Shown here: positions 15,735 to 24,825 of the stretch, piece by piece
How the letters are laid out: each line of letters begins with the position of its first letter
Position numbering within the stretch: position 1 is the stretch's first letter
NCBI GenBank assembly: GCA_964484675.1
Contig: CAZAFC010000007.1
Location: 1-64,000, forward strand
Length of the DNA: 64,000 bases
Source: CAZAFC01 sp964484675
GTDB lineage: Bacteria; Patescibacteriota; Saccharimonadia; Saccharimonadales; UBA4665
Direction of reading: 5' to 3'
Position numbers and translations under genes: made by a program
Notes under the pieces: generated by a model
What the model was told of the DNA's origin: nothing
The model's input: only the letters and a program-made list of their open reading frames with translations
The model's database searches: none

Positions 15735-16661
15735 ATGGCAGATATGATGACGCAGGTGGCAACAGTGGTAACGGATTTGGGCGCGGGCAATCGCGGTAGT
15801 ATCGGCGCGGCTGATATATCCGAGGCCGACCGTGCGGCGATGATCGCCGAAGCTGGTGGCGCTGCCTACGCTGTGTCGCCGAGTAAGGTGATCGCCTGCA
15901 TTGACATGCGCCTGCCCGCCGAATTGCTTGAGAAAGCAAGCGGTTATGCCGATCGGCAGACGGCCGGCGGAGCGGCGATTACCGAAACCGCCAGTGATAT
16001 GATGCTTGCGGGCGAGGCTCGACTCGTAAGCACACTGTTGGCCGAGCACACCCGGGCGTTTGTGACTGCCGGGTACGAGGTGATCGTGCATGGCGACGAG
16101 AAAGCCGGCAAAGCTGGCTGCGGCGCAAATGCCAGGTTGCGGGATTCGCTGGCAACCAATGCGACCAATGCCGACGTGGTGCTGCCGAAGGCTTGGACAC
16201 TTTGCCAGGCGCTCGGGCTTGATAGGCAAGGTGTAACCGAGCAGCTGCTTGCGGAGATGATGCGCCAGGGCGGCTTGAGTGCGGCGCAAGACGACCTGTG
16301 GGACGTGACTCCCGAGGCCGCGGCCGATGTTATTGTAGCGAACGGCGGGCGTTATTCTGGATTGACCGGTGCGCATACGGAGAAGATTATTATCGTTGAT
16401 GTGCAACCACGAGCATTCGACAAGATCGCGTTCATGCGGCACTACCCTCGCCCGGACGGCGCATTCAATGGTGCGTTTGTGGCGACACTCGGTGCCTATT
16501 ATCAGGCTCTCCAGGCAGTGACCGCCCAAGCCGGCGGTTCAGAGCGCGACGCAGCGCGCAGGATGGCTGGTGCGGTGCTGTTCAATATTGCCGTCTCGAA
16601 AGAACTGACAGCTGAGGAGCAGGGCAACCACGAGACGCTTCCGGTGGTGGTGCGGGCATAG
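15735..16661 (+). CDS. Zeta/cadmium-type carbonic anhydrase-like protein
   Basis: A 308-residue protein. CIDMR gives C55, D57 and R59, and VHGDEKAGKAGCG gives H119 and C129. The C-x-D-x-R pattern and the 10-residue His-to-Cys distance match the metal site of diatom CDCA (zeta) carbonic anhydrases, where Cys, His and Cys bind Zn or Cd. The match is to spacing only, recalled from the known structure, and the rest of the protein is not recognised. No signal peptide is visible. TATAGT near 15705 gives a leader of about 25 bases. Confidence 0.5.
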   Translation: MADMMTQVATVVTDLGAGNRGSIGAADISEADRAAMIAEAGGAAYAVSPSKVIACIDMRLPAELLEKASGYADRQTAGGAAITETASDMMLAGEARLVSTLLAEHTRAFVTAGYEVIVHGDEKAGKAGCGANARLRDSLATNATNADVVLPKAWTLCQALGLDRQGVTEQLLAEMMRQGGLSAAQDDLWDVTPEAAADVIVANGGRYSGLTGAHTEKIIIVDVQPRAFDKIAFMRHYPRPDGAFNGAFVATLGAYYQALQAVTAQAGGSERDAARRMAGAVLFNIAVSKELTAEEQGNHETLPVVVRA

Positions 16662-16724
16662 CCGCACCTTTCGTGGCTACCCGGCCGATTAACGCGAGCA
16701 GATAATGCATCGTATACTGACTAT

Positions 16725-16820
16725 ATGCCTTTGAGATTTTTTGAGCCGTTTGATGCGGGCGCTCAGCAGTGCGAATCCGGAGCGGAAGTGCGGACAGATG
16801 GGTTCTGGAGCGGTTTCTAG
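16725..16820 (+). CDS. Leaderless 31-codon ORF upstream of tilS
   Basis: TATACT at 16713-16718 is followed by exactly 6 bases and an ATG that opens a 31-codon frame (MPLRFFEPFDAGAQQ...DGFWSGF). Its TAG stop overlaps the GTG of tilS (TAGTG). Since the transcript should start at this ATG, ribosomes would read this ORF first and re-initiate at tilS. It may be a coupling or sensing leader peptide. No similarity recognised. Confidence 0.5.
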   Translation: MPLRFFEPFDAGAQQCESGAEVRTDGFWSGF

Positions 16821-17749
16821 TGGACGGCATTACTACATTGCAGACGGCCGTGGCCGCAATTAAGCCGGGTCGCTATGTGCTCGCGGTATCTGGTGGAGTG
16901 GATTCGATAGTGCTGCTCGATGTCCTGGCCCGGCTGCCCGGTCTTGAGCTGATCGTGGCGCATTATGATCATGGTATTCGCGCGGATTCGGCCGATGACG
17001 CGGCGTTGGCGCGAGCCGCCGCCGAACGGTATGGGCTCGCTTATATGTATGAGCGTGGCGAGTTGGGGCCGCCTGCCAGCGAAGACGCTGCGCGCCAGGC
17101 GCGCTACGGATTTTTGCGTCGGGCAATGCTGACGCAAAATGCTCATGCAATCATCACCGCTCATCACGAAGATGACGTGCTTGAGACAGCAGCCCTGAAT
17201 CTGCTGCGCGGTACAGGCCGAAAAGGTTTGACGTCACTCGCGAGTCGAGGCGAACTACTTCGTCCGTTGCTCAAGATTCCCAAAAAGACATTGCTTGAAT
17301 ATGCCCAAACGCGCCAGCTGAGGTGGCATGAAGACAGCACCAACGCCAATGAGCGCTATCGGCGCAATCTCGTGCGCCATCGGCTTATGCCGCGCATGTC
17401 GGCTGAGCGGCGGATGGCGTTTGCGGAGCTTTTGGCTCGCCAACGTGCAGTCAATGCTGAGATTGATATGTTGCTCGACGAAATCCTGGCCACTCAGCCG
17501 GCCCCGCAGTATTTGAGCCGCCAATTGTTCGCCGCGCTGTCGTATGCTGTTGCGGCTGAGCTGATGGCGGCCTGGCTGCGCCAAAATCAGCTTGGCGGTT
17601 TTGGCAAAAAGCGTTTGCACCAGCTCATCGTGTTTGCAAAAACGGCGTCGCCTGGCAAGCAATCACCCCTGTCGGCAGCGTATATGCTGCACGTTCGGAA
17701 GCAATTTTTGCAGATTTTGCCAACTCACCGTACCCCAAAGCCGGAATAG
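16820..17749 (+). CDS. tilS: tRNA(Ile)-lysidine synthetase TilS
   Basis: A 309-residue N-type PP-loop ATPase with SGGVDS at about residue 24, HYDHGIR, and the HHEDDVLET motif typical of TilS. The enzyme attaches lysine to C34 of tRNA-Ile(CAU) so that it reads AUA; a candidate substrate tRNA lies at 1-57. The short C-terminal region suggests the small TilS form without the full C-terminal domains. The start is taken as GTG 16820, overlapping the stop of the leader ORF; an ATG at 16769 is in frame but would not be coupled. Confidence 0.9.
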   Translation: MDGITTLQTAVAAIKPGRYVLAVSGGVDSIVLLDVLARLPGLELIVAHYDHGIRADSADDAALARAAAERYGLAYMYERGELGPPASEDAARQARYGFLRRAMLTQNAHAIITAHHEDDVLETAALNLLRGTGRKGLTSLASRGELLRPLLKIPKKTLLEYAQTRQLRWHEDSTNANERYRRNLVRHRLMPRMSAERRMAFAELLARQRAVNAEIDMLLDEILATQPAPQYLSRQLFAALSYAVAAELMAAWLRQNQLGGFGKKRLHQLIVFAKTASPGKQSPLSAAYMLHVRKQFLQILPTHRTPKPE

Positions 17750-17767
17750 TGTGTATACTATTTTGGT

Positions 17768-19639
17768 ATGAATGATAAAAGAAGTTTTCGCCCCGGTGGG
17801 AGCAAGGCGGGCAATGGGCGGCGCGGGTTTCGCAATGCCGGGTTCGTTGCGCTCATAGTTCTGTTCTCGTTAGTAGTGTTTACGGCGCTCGGCCAGTCGG
17901 CGGCCCTGCAAACAATTCCGATTAATACGGCCATCAACGATGCCAATGGCGATCAGTACCAAAAAATAGAGGTGAACGGCAACGAGCTCGACATCACCAA
18001 GAAAGGCGACACGCAGCCCACACTCAAGTCGTACAAAGACCCGAACGCTAGCCTCAAAGACGAAGGCCTGACCAATAAGAACGTCGAAGTGTCGTACAAG
18101 CCGAGCTCGTCGGGCAGTTCAATCTGGGAAAATATCGGCGTTTCGGTGTTGCCGGTGATCTTGATTGGCGGCTTATTGTTCTTGATGCTTCGGAGCGCGC
18201 AGGGCCAGGGCAACCAGGCGATGAGCTTCGGCAAGAGTCGCGCCCGCCTGTATGGCAACGAAAAAGACAAAGTGACGTTTACCGACATTGCTGGCTCGGA
18301 CGAAGCCAAGCAAGATTTGCAGGAAGTTGTCGAATTCTTGAAGTACCCCAAGAAATTTGCGGCTGTTGGCGCGCGAATTCCAAAAGGAGTATTGCTCGTG
18401 GGCCCGCCTGGAACCGGTAAGACGATGCTTGCCCGCGCCGTGGCCGGCGAAGCCAACGTGCCGTTCTTCAGCATTTCGGGTTCGGAATTTGTGGAAATGT
18501 TCGTTGGTGTTGGCGCCAGCCGTGTGCGCGATCTGTTCGCCAAAGCCAAGAAAAACGCACCATGCATCATTTTCGTGGATGAAATTGACGCTGTTGGCCG
18601 TCGGCGTGGCTCTGGCATGGGCGGCGGGCACGACGAGCGCGAGCAGACACTCAACCAGATCCTTGTTGAGATGGATGGCTTCGAACAGGGGCAAAACGTG
18701 ATTGTTTTGGCGGCTACCAACCGCGCCGATGTGCTTGACCCGGCACTTTTGCGTCCCGGCCGCTTCGATCGCCGCGTAGACATTGGCTTGCCTGATCGCA
18801 AAGACCGCGAGGCGATTCTTAAAGTTCACTTCAAAAAGAAGCCGGCAGCAGCAAACGTTGATCTTGATGCACTAGCTGCGAAGTCAGCCGGTTCATCTGG
18901 CGCCGATCTGGCCAATATCGCCAACGAAGCGGCCATTATTGCTGCTCGACTCAACCATCACGAAATCAGCAACGACGATGTCACAGCAGCGTTCGAAAAA
19001 GTCGCTATTGGCCCCGAGCGCAAGAGCAAAGTGATGAACGACCGCGAGAAAGAAATCACCGCATTTCACGAATCCGGTCATGCCATCGTCGGCCACGTGC
19101 TGCCCGATAGCGACATCGTGCACAAGGTAACCATCATTCCACGCGGTGCGACTGGCGGCGTGACGTGGTTCATCCCGCCCGAGGATAGGAGCTATCACTC
19201 GCTCGTCGAGTTCAAAGATGTGCTGGCTCGCATGCTCGGTGGTCGTATTGCCGAAGAGGTGATTTATGGCCGCGATCACGTTACGACCGGTGCTGGCAAC
19301 GATTTGCAAAAAGCAGCTGAGCTGGCGCGTGACATGGTCACCAATCAAGGCATGGGCAAGAAGCTCCGCGACCAAGTTTTCCACACCGACGACGGCATGA
19401 TGCTCGACAAACTCGTCCACGAACGTACCTATTCAGACGAAACTGCCAAAGTCATTGACGACGAAGTTGAAGCGCTCATAACCGAGGCGGCAGAGCGGGC
19501 TCGTCTGGTTATTAAGGCTAACATCGCAAAGATCACTGCCCTTAAAGATCGCTTGCTCGAGAAAGAAACACTCGAAGCCGAAGAAGTGAAGCATGTGCTG
19601 CACGGGGCAACGATGCCGGCTGGCGCCAAGCTGTACTAA
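17768..19639 (+). CDS. ftsH: FtsH, ATP-dependent membrane zinc protease
   Basis: A 623-residue AAA+ metalloprotease. There are two membrane helices (about 24-42 and 125-142) around a small extracytoplasmic domain. Walker A is GPPGTGKT, Walker B is CIIFVDEIDAVG, the second region of homology is present, and the zinc motif is HESGH (usual form HEAGH). It degrades misfolded membrane and regulatory proteins. TATACT at 17754-17759 lies 8 bases before the ATG, so the leader is absent or nearly so. It is a single gene followed by an intrinsic terminator. Confidence 0.95.
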   Translation: MNDKRSFRPGGSKAGNGRRGFRNAGFVALIVLFSLVVFTALGQSAALQTIPINTAINDANGDQYQKIEVNGNELDITKKGDTQPTLKSYKDPNASLKDEGLTNKNVEVSYKPSSSGSSIWENIGVSVLPVILIGGLLFLMLRSAQGQGNQAMSFGKSRARLYGNEKDKVTFTDIAGSDEAKQDLQEVVEFLKYPKKFAAVGARIPKGVLLVGPPGTGKTMLARAVAGEANVPFFSISGSEFVEMFVGVGASRVRDLFAKAKKNAPCIIFVDEIDAVGRRRGSGMGGGHDEREQTLNQILVEMDGFEQGQNVIVLAATNRADVLDPALLRPGRFDRRVDIGLPDRKDREAILKVHFKKKPAAANVDLDALAAKSAGSSGADLANIANEAAIIAARLNHHEISNDDVTAAFEKVAIGPERKSKVMNDREKEITAFHESGHAIVGHVLPDSDIVHKVTIIPRGATGGVTWFIPPEDRSYHSLVEFKDVLARMLGGRIAEEVIYGRDHVTTGAGNDLQKAAELARDMVTNQGMGKKLRDQVFHTDDGMMLDKLVHERTYSDETAKVIDDEVEALITEAAERARLVIKANIAKITALKDRLLEKETLEAEEVKHVLHGATMPAGAKLY

Positions 19640-19656
19640 AATAACTGATCACAATT

Positions 19657-19694
19657 GACGCGCCTGTGGCCACAAAAGCCAGAGCGCGTCTTTT
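19657..19694 (+). terminator. Intrinsic terminator of ftsH
   Basis: A 7-bp stem GACGCGC / GCGCGTC around a 20-base loop (which can fold GTGGC/GCCAG-like), followed by TTTT. Confidence 0.75.
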
Positions 19695-19732
19695 GATTAG
19701 TAAAAAGTATCCCGGTTATGGCTGAGTTGTTC

Positions 19733-19799
19733 TACAATAGAAAGCATGCTATTAAACGCGCAGATATTGCGCAATTCGCCAGAAAATTGTAAAATATAG
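19733..19799 (+). promoter_or_regulatory. Tandem promoters with possible 17-codon upstream ORF
   Basis: TACAAT (19733-19738) is followed 7 bases later by an ATG opening a 17-codon frame ending at 19799. A second promoter, TTGCGC then 17 bases then TAAAAT (19790-19795), lies inside it and would give a short SD-less leader for the ATPase at 19814. Confidence 0.4.
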
Positions 19800-19813
19800 C
19801 TAAACGCACTTCC

Positions 19814-22800
19814 ATGAAGCTTACTCCACAACAAATCTCTGACGATCCAAGCGCACAAGAACCAGTGTTGCTGCTTTTGCAGGTGCCGCGTGCCAACGAA
19901 AAAAAGGCATTGGCGGCCGAACAAATGCTGGCCAGTCTGCACGGTTTGCTGACCATCCCGACGGCGCCCAGCTTTTTCAATCCGAATCGCGTGCTGAGCG
20001 AGCGCATTAGCTTTGAGATTGCCGTGATCAACAAGCGTATCGGATTTTATGTGTGGGTGCCGCGCTACCTCAAGGGATTTGTTGAGGAGCAAATTTACGC
20101 GCAGTACCCGATGGTGCAGATTTCCGAAGTCGCCGATTACTCGATTTCCGAGACGCCGTTTGCAACCACGCTGATTACCGATCTGAAGCTGACGGGCAAC
20201 GACGTGTTGCCAATCAAGACGTTCCAGAGCTTCGATGTCGATCCGCTGGCGGCCATCACCGCTACGCTCGCAAAATTCGATGAGCAAGAAGAGGCTTGGG
20301 CTCAGTTGATCGTTCGCCCGGCGCCCGAGCGCTGGCACCAAAAAAGTGAGCGTTATCTCGCGAGCATGAAAGGTGCCAAAACCAGCACTAGCGGCTTGCT
20401 CAAGGCGCTTTGGGCGCCGCCGGAAGTCGCCACCACCCAGCCTAAACTTGCCGAGCACGATCAAGTTCGTGCCAGCGCGACGCAGGAAAAAAGCCAAAAA
20501 CTGGCATTTGAAACGGTGCTCAGGATTGTCTACCGCGGCCATGTGAACGACGCCCAGGCCAAGCTGCGCATCCAGTCGATCATCGCCAGCTACAAACAGT
20601 TCAATACCACCTACCTCAATGGGTTTGAGCACGGCCGACTGCAAAATGTGGCGCAACTGCCTCTGAGCTACGTCGATCGCACGTTCGAGAAGCAGCACTA
20701 TATGCTCAATATCGAAGAGGTGGCCACGCTGTACCACTTGCCGCACACCAATGTGGAGACGCCTTTCATTCTCTGGGCAGCCAGCCAAACGGCCGAGCCG
20801 CCGGCGAATTTGCCGATTGCCACCACCGAGAGGGACGATATTAGCCCGGTCGCCACCACCCACTTCCGTGGCCACAACACGGCGTTTGGTTTGCCGCGCT
20901 CGGATCGCGGCCGGCACCTGTACATCATTGGTCAGACCGGTGTTGGTAAGTCGGGTATGCTCGAGCTTCTGACGATCTCTGACATTTACAGCCCGTATGG
21001 GTTTGCGATTGTAGATCCGCATGGCGATTACGCGCAAAACGTGCTGCAGCGTATCCCCGCAGAGCGCGCCAAAGACGTGATTTATTTCAACGCCGCCGAC
21101 ACGGAATTCCCGATCGCGTTTAACCCGATGGAAGTCTACGACCCCAAGCTTAAAAACCACACCTGCTCGGAATTGATCGGCGTGCTGAAGCGCATGTTCG
21201 AGTCGTGGGGCCCGCGGCTGGAGTACATCTTGCGCTATAGTATTTTGGCATTGCTTGATTATCCGAATGCCACGATGCTCGACATCACACGCGTGCTGAC
21301 CGACAAAACTTTCCGCAAAAAAGTCCTCAGCTACGTGCAGGATCCGGTGGTGCTGAACTTCTGGAACGTGGAATTTGCCAGCTGGAATGACAAATTTGCG
21401 GCCGAGGCGGTGGCGCCGGTGCTCAATAAGGTCGGTGCGTTCACCGCGAATCCGCTGGTGCGCAACATCATCGGCCAGCCGAAGAGCAGCTTCAACATCC
21501 GGCAGATTATGGATGAGCGCAAGATTCTCATCATCAACCTGACGCGTGGCTTGGTGGGCGAGGACAACGCTGCGCTGCTTGGTGCGCTGATCGTCACCAA
21601 GATCCAGATGGCGGCGATGTCGCGGGCCGATATTCCGCTCGAGCAGCGCATTCCTTTCTACTTGTATGTCGACGAATTCCAGAACTTCGCGACCGATTCG
21701 TTCGCGACGATTCTTTCTGAGGCGCGCAAGTATTCGCTGAATCTCACCGTCGCCAACCAGTACATCGCGCAGATGTTGCCGCAGGTGAAAGACGCGGTGT
21801 TTGGTAACGTCGGTTCGATCATTGGCTTCCGTATGAGCGCCGACGACGCGCGGACGATGATGCGCTATTTTGAGCCCGCTTTTACTGATTACGACTTGAT
21901 TCACATGCACAACCGCCATTTTGTGCTGAGCATGGCGATCGAGGGCGAAAAGGCGCCGGCGTTTTCGGCAATCAGTTTGAATTTGCCCGAGCTCACCTCT
22001 GACTACACTGATTTTATCGTGGCGCACAGCCGCGAGCGTTACGCGCTGCATCGTTCGCAGGTTGAAACTTTGGTGAACGAGCAATATCTTGTTGCTGGGA
22101 CGAAGCCGCCGGCTAATCAACCAAATGCGCCCAAAACCTCTGGGGCTGACAGGGCTGCGCCGAAGTCTGCGTCGGATAAAGACAAAGCTTCGCCCGAACA
22201 AAATCGCGGGTCGAAGCCTGGCCAGCCGCGCGCTGATACTGCTCGTCGCGATTCCGGCAACAGCAAAAAACCTGCTCGCGCGTCAGAAAGATCACCAGCT
22301 TCTCAGACTGTCACGACTGCACCTGAGCGCAAAGCTCAGCGTGTTGCCGCTCCAAAACCGCCCCTTGCAAGTAATTTGCCGCAGGGCATCGGCGCATTGC
22401 TTTCGCACGCCCTTTTGGAGCAGGATGCGGCGCTGACTGAGCCGGAGTCGGCATCGAGTCCAGCTCTGCCACGATCAGAGCGGACCGCTGTGCCACAAGT
22501 CGAAACGAACAATCAGGGAACAAACGTTGCTGAATCTGCACGGTCACCGGCTTCCAAGACATCGTCCGCGCACCCTGAAGCTTCCAAAAACGAATTGCCC
22601 CAACAGCCTACTGCGGATCAGGCCAGCCGCCGGCCAGCGCAGTTTGAAGCAAAAATTCCGCAAGAGCCGCGCGAGGTTGTGACATTGTTTTCGCGCGATC
22701 AGGACAGCGAAATGCCTGAGACGCAACTGGCCGATATTCCATTTGTGCTTGGCGTGCATCGGCCGCGGCCAGAGTCGGCAGCCGAGCCAGCGCCGAAAGG

Positions 22801-22954
22801 CCACGCACCCGAGCAACGTTCCTCGGCGAGAGCGGCGGCTGATTCGAAAGCGACGGAACATTCCGAGCCAAAACCACCGGCCAGCAAGCGGCGCCGCCGC
22901 CGAAAGCGATCGGGTGGTGCCAAGTCGGCTGGCGCCTCGGGGCCAGCTTCGTAA
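19814..22954 (+). CDS. Type IV secretion/conjugation-type ATPase with long disordered tail
   Basis: A 1046-residue protein. The central ATPase has Walker A IIGQTGVGKSGM (about residue 375), then a VDPHGDYA segment, Walker B YLYVDEFQNF, and a Gln-containing sensor VANQYIAQM, as in TraD/VirD4 and DUF87/HerA relatives. The N-terminal ~350 residues form a VirB4-like or receptor domain. Residues ~750-1046 are Pro/Ala/Ser/Glu-rich and disordered, ending in the basic patch KRRRRRKRSGG, possibly a DNA- or envelope-binding tail. No other conjugation genes are nearby, so a role in DNA uptake or protein export is open. Confidence 0.75.
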   Translation: MKLTPQQISDDPSAQEPVLLLLQVPRANEKKALAAEQMLASLHGLLTIPTAPSFFNPNRVLSERISFEIAVINKRIGFYVWVPRYLKGFVEEQIYAQYPMVQISEVADYSISETPFATTLITDLKLTGNDVLPIKTFQSFDVDPLAAITATLAKFDEQEEAWAQLIVRPAPERWHQKSERYLASMKGAKTSTSGLLKALWAPPEVATTQPKLAEHDQVRASATQEKSQKLAFETVLRIVYRGHVNDAQAKLRIQSIIASYKQFNTTYLNGFEHGRLQNVAQLPLSYVDRTFEKQHYMLNIEEVATLYHLPHTNVETPFILWAASQTAEPPANLPIATTERDDISPVATTHFRGHNTAFGLPRSDRGRHLYIIGQTGVGKSGMLELLTISDIYSPYGFAIVDPHGDYAQNVLQRIPAERAKDVIYFNAADTEFPIAFNPMEVYDPKLKNHTCSELIGVLKRMFESWGPRLEYILRYSILALLDYPNATMLDITRVLTDKTFRKKVLSYVQDPVVLNFWNVEFASWNDKFAAEAVAPVLNKVGAFTANPLVRNIIGQPKSSFNIRQIMDERKILIINLTRGLVGEDNAALLGALIVTKIQMAAMSRADIPLEQRIPFYLYVDEFQNFATDSFATILSEARKYSLNLTVANQYIAQMLPQVKDAVFGNVGSIIGFRMSADDARTMMRYFEPAFTDYDLIHMHNRHFVLSMAIEGEKAPAFSAISLNLPELTSDYTDFIVAHSRERYALHRSQVETLVNEQYLVAGTKPPANQPNAPKTSGADRAAPKSASDKDKASPEQNRGSKPGQPRADTARRDSGNSKKPARASERSPASQTVTTAPERKAQRVAAPKPPLASNLPQGIGALLSHALLEQDAALTEPESASSPALPRSERTAVPQVETNNQGTNVAESARSPASKTSSAHPEASKNELPQQPTADQASRRPAQFEAKIPQEPREVVTLFSRDQDSEMPETQLADIPFVLGVHRPRPESAAEPAPKGHAPEQRSSARAAADSKATEHSEPKPPASKRRRRRKRSGGAKSAGASGPAS

Positions 22955-23040
22955 CCCCTCTGAAAAGCAAAAAACGCCGCAAAAACAGGTAGGCGGGCAG
23001 CGCTCGTTGGTTTATACTAGACACACGAGAAGCCCGTCGC

Positions 23041-24639
23041 ATGCAAGAAAAACCAGTTCCCAAATCCCGCAAACGAATTTCGCTCGGCAGCGCTGCGCTG
23101 TTGTTGGCGAGTGCATCGCTCATCGGTCAGGTGCTGGGTTTGTTGCGGACGAAATTAGTGGCCGCCAACTTTCCGGCAACCGGCCCTCATAGCACTGACC
23201 CCTATTTCGCTGCTTTCAATATCCCGGATTTTTTCTTTTACACGTTAGCGGCCGGCGCGCTGGGCGTGGCGTTTATCCCGGTTTTGGCTGAGCGATTGCA
23301 CCGCGGCGATCGCAAGGGCATGTGGATGCTGACTTCGAGTCTCATGAACATGCTCGGCATTGTGATGGCCCTGGTCGCGGTGATTATTTTTGTGTTTGCC
23401 GAGCCGCTCATTCATCACATCGTGGGGCCGGGGTTGCCGCCGCGCCAGCTGCATGTCGCGGTGGTTATCATGCGACTGCTCTCGCTCAACCCGCTGCTGT
23501 TCACGATTTCGGGCATCTTGACGAGCGTGCAGCAAACACTTGGCCGATTTTTCTTTTTCGCACTGGCCCCGCTCTTTTATAACGTGTCGATTATCGTGAG
23601 TATTTTTGTGTTTCGGCATACGTCGCTTGGGTTGGAGGGCCTCGGGATCGGCGCGCTTGTTGGCGCGGTGTTGCAGCTTGGCGTGGTGGCGTTCGGGCTC
23701 ATTGGCACGAACTTCCGCTGGTGGCCGCATATAATTTGGCGGAGTAGCGATTTTCGGCAGATTTTGCGTCAGCTGCCACCGCGCTCGATCGACCAAGGCA
23801 TGGATCAGATTGAAAGCATCGTTGAGACGCACTTCGCGACGCGCTTGGCGCTTGGCTCGGTCAGCTTCTACAATTATGCGTATACGCTGCAGACTGCACC
23901 GACGCTTTTGATCGGCACGGCGATTTCCACGGCGGCGTTTCCGCGGCTGGCACAGCGTTTGGCGCAGGGCAGGCCAGATCTGTTTCGGCGCGACTTTTTG
24001 CAAATATTGCGATTGATGGTGTGGATGACGCTGCCAGTGGTTGTGGTGTGTTATTTCGCGCGCGGATATTTTGCGCGGCTTATTTTCGTGAAGGATTCGG
24101 TCGAGATTGCGGTGCTTTTTGGTTATCTGACGCTGGCTATTTTCTTCCGGACGATTTATTCGATCATTTCGCGATGGTTTTATGCGCAAAAAGATACCAA
24201 AACGCCGCTCTTTGTGTCTGTGTTCACGATTAGCTTGAACATCTTTTTGGTGTATATGTGGGCGCGGCCGTCGGCGTATGGCGTAGTGGGCCTGGCGATG
24301 GCGCAGTCAATTGTGGCGCTTGTTGAGGTGTTCATTCTGATGGCGATTATGCTGTTTCGTGACCGCGGATTGTTTGACGCGAAATTTTGGGGTGGCATTT
24401 GGCGGATTATCTCAGTGAGCGGCTTTAGCTTGCTGACAGGGTTTATAATGATTTCATTGTTGCCGCTTGGCAGCGCTGACCGCGGTCCGTTTGCGCTGGG
24501 CGGCAAATTGCTGCTGATCGCGGGCGCCGTGGCGGTGACGCATATTTCTATTTCGGGCTTGTTTGGGCTTGAGGAAGCGCGGCCGATTTTTGTCTGGCTC
24601 AAGCGCATCGTCTTTCGTCCGATCAAGACACAGTATTAG
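23041..24639 (+). CDS. murJ: MurJ, lipid II flippase
   Basis: A 532-residue MOP-superfamily protein with about 13-14 hydrophobic helices. The opening (SAALLLASASLIGQVLGLLRTKLVA), the DPYFAAFNIPDFFFYTLAAGALGVAFIPV segment and RWFYAQKDTKTPLF are clear MurJ signatures. It flips lipid II outward for peptidoglycan synthesis. TATACT near 23014 gives a leader of about 20 bases with GAGAAG. It lies in the same direction as the conjugation-type ATPase but with an 86-bp gap and its own promoter. Confidence 0.92.
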   Translation: MQEKPVPKSRKRISLGSAALLLASASLIGQVLGLLRTKLVAANFPATGPHSTDPYFAAFNIPDFFFYTLAAGALGVAFIPVLAERLHRGDRKGMWMLTSSLMNMLGIVMALVAVIIFVFAEPLIHHIVGPGLPPRQLHVAVVIMRLLSLNPLLFTISGILTSVQQTLGRFFFFALAPLFYNVSIIVSIFVFRHTSLGLEGLGIGALVGAVLQLGVVAFGLIGTNFRWWPHIIWRSSDFRQILRQLPPRSIDQGMDQIESIVETHFATRLALGSVSFYNYAYTLQTAPTLLIGTAISTAAFPRLAQRLAQGRPDLFRRDFLQILRLMVWMTLPVVVVCYFARGYFARLIFVKDSVEIAVLFGYLTLAIFFRTIYSIISRWFYAQKDTKTPLFVSVFTISLNIFLVYMWARPSAYGVVGLAMAQSIVALVEVFILMAIMLFRDRGLFDAKFWGGIWRIISVSGFSLLTGFIMISLLPLGSADRGPFALGGKLLLIAGAVAVTHISISGLFGLEEARPIFVWLKRIVFRPIKTQY

Positions 24640-24825
24640 TTTTGGCAGCTCCATGTGCACAAAAGAGCGTGAGCCTGGTTTGCCGAGAGCTTGCTTCGCC
24701 GATCTGCTTTTTGATCTGATGCGTTCCTAGAACATGTTTCGAGAGAGTATCTTCGCATGGATCAGAACCATGCTTAGGCACCTCGGCCGTCGCTATTTTT
24801 CATGACCTCTGTTATAATGCCGATA

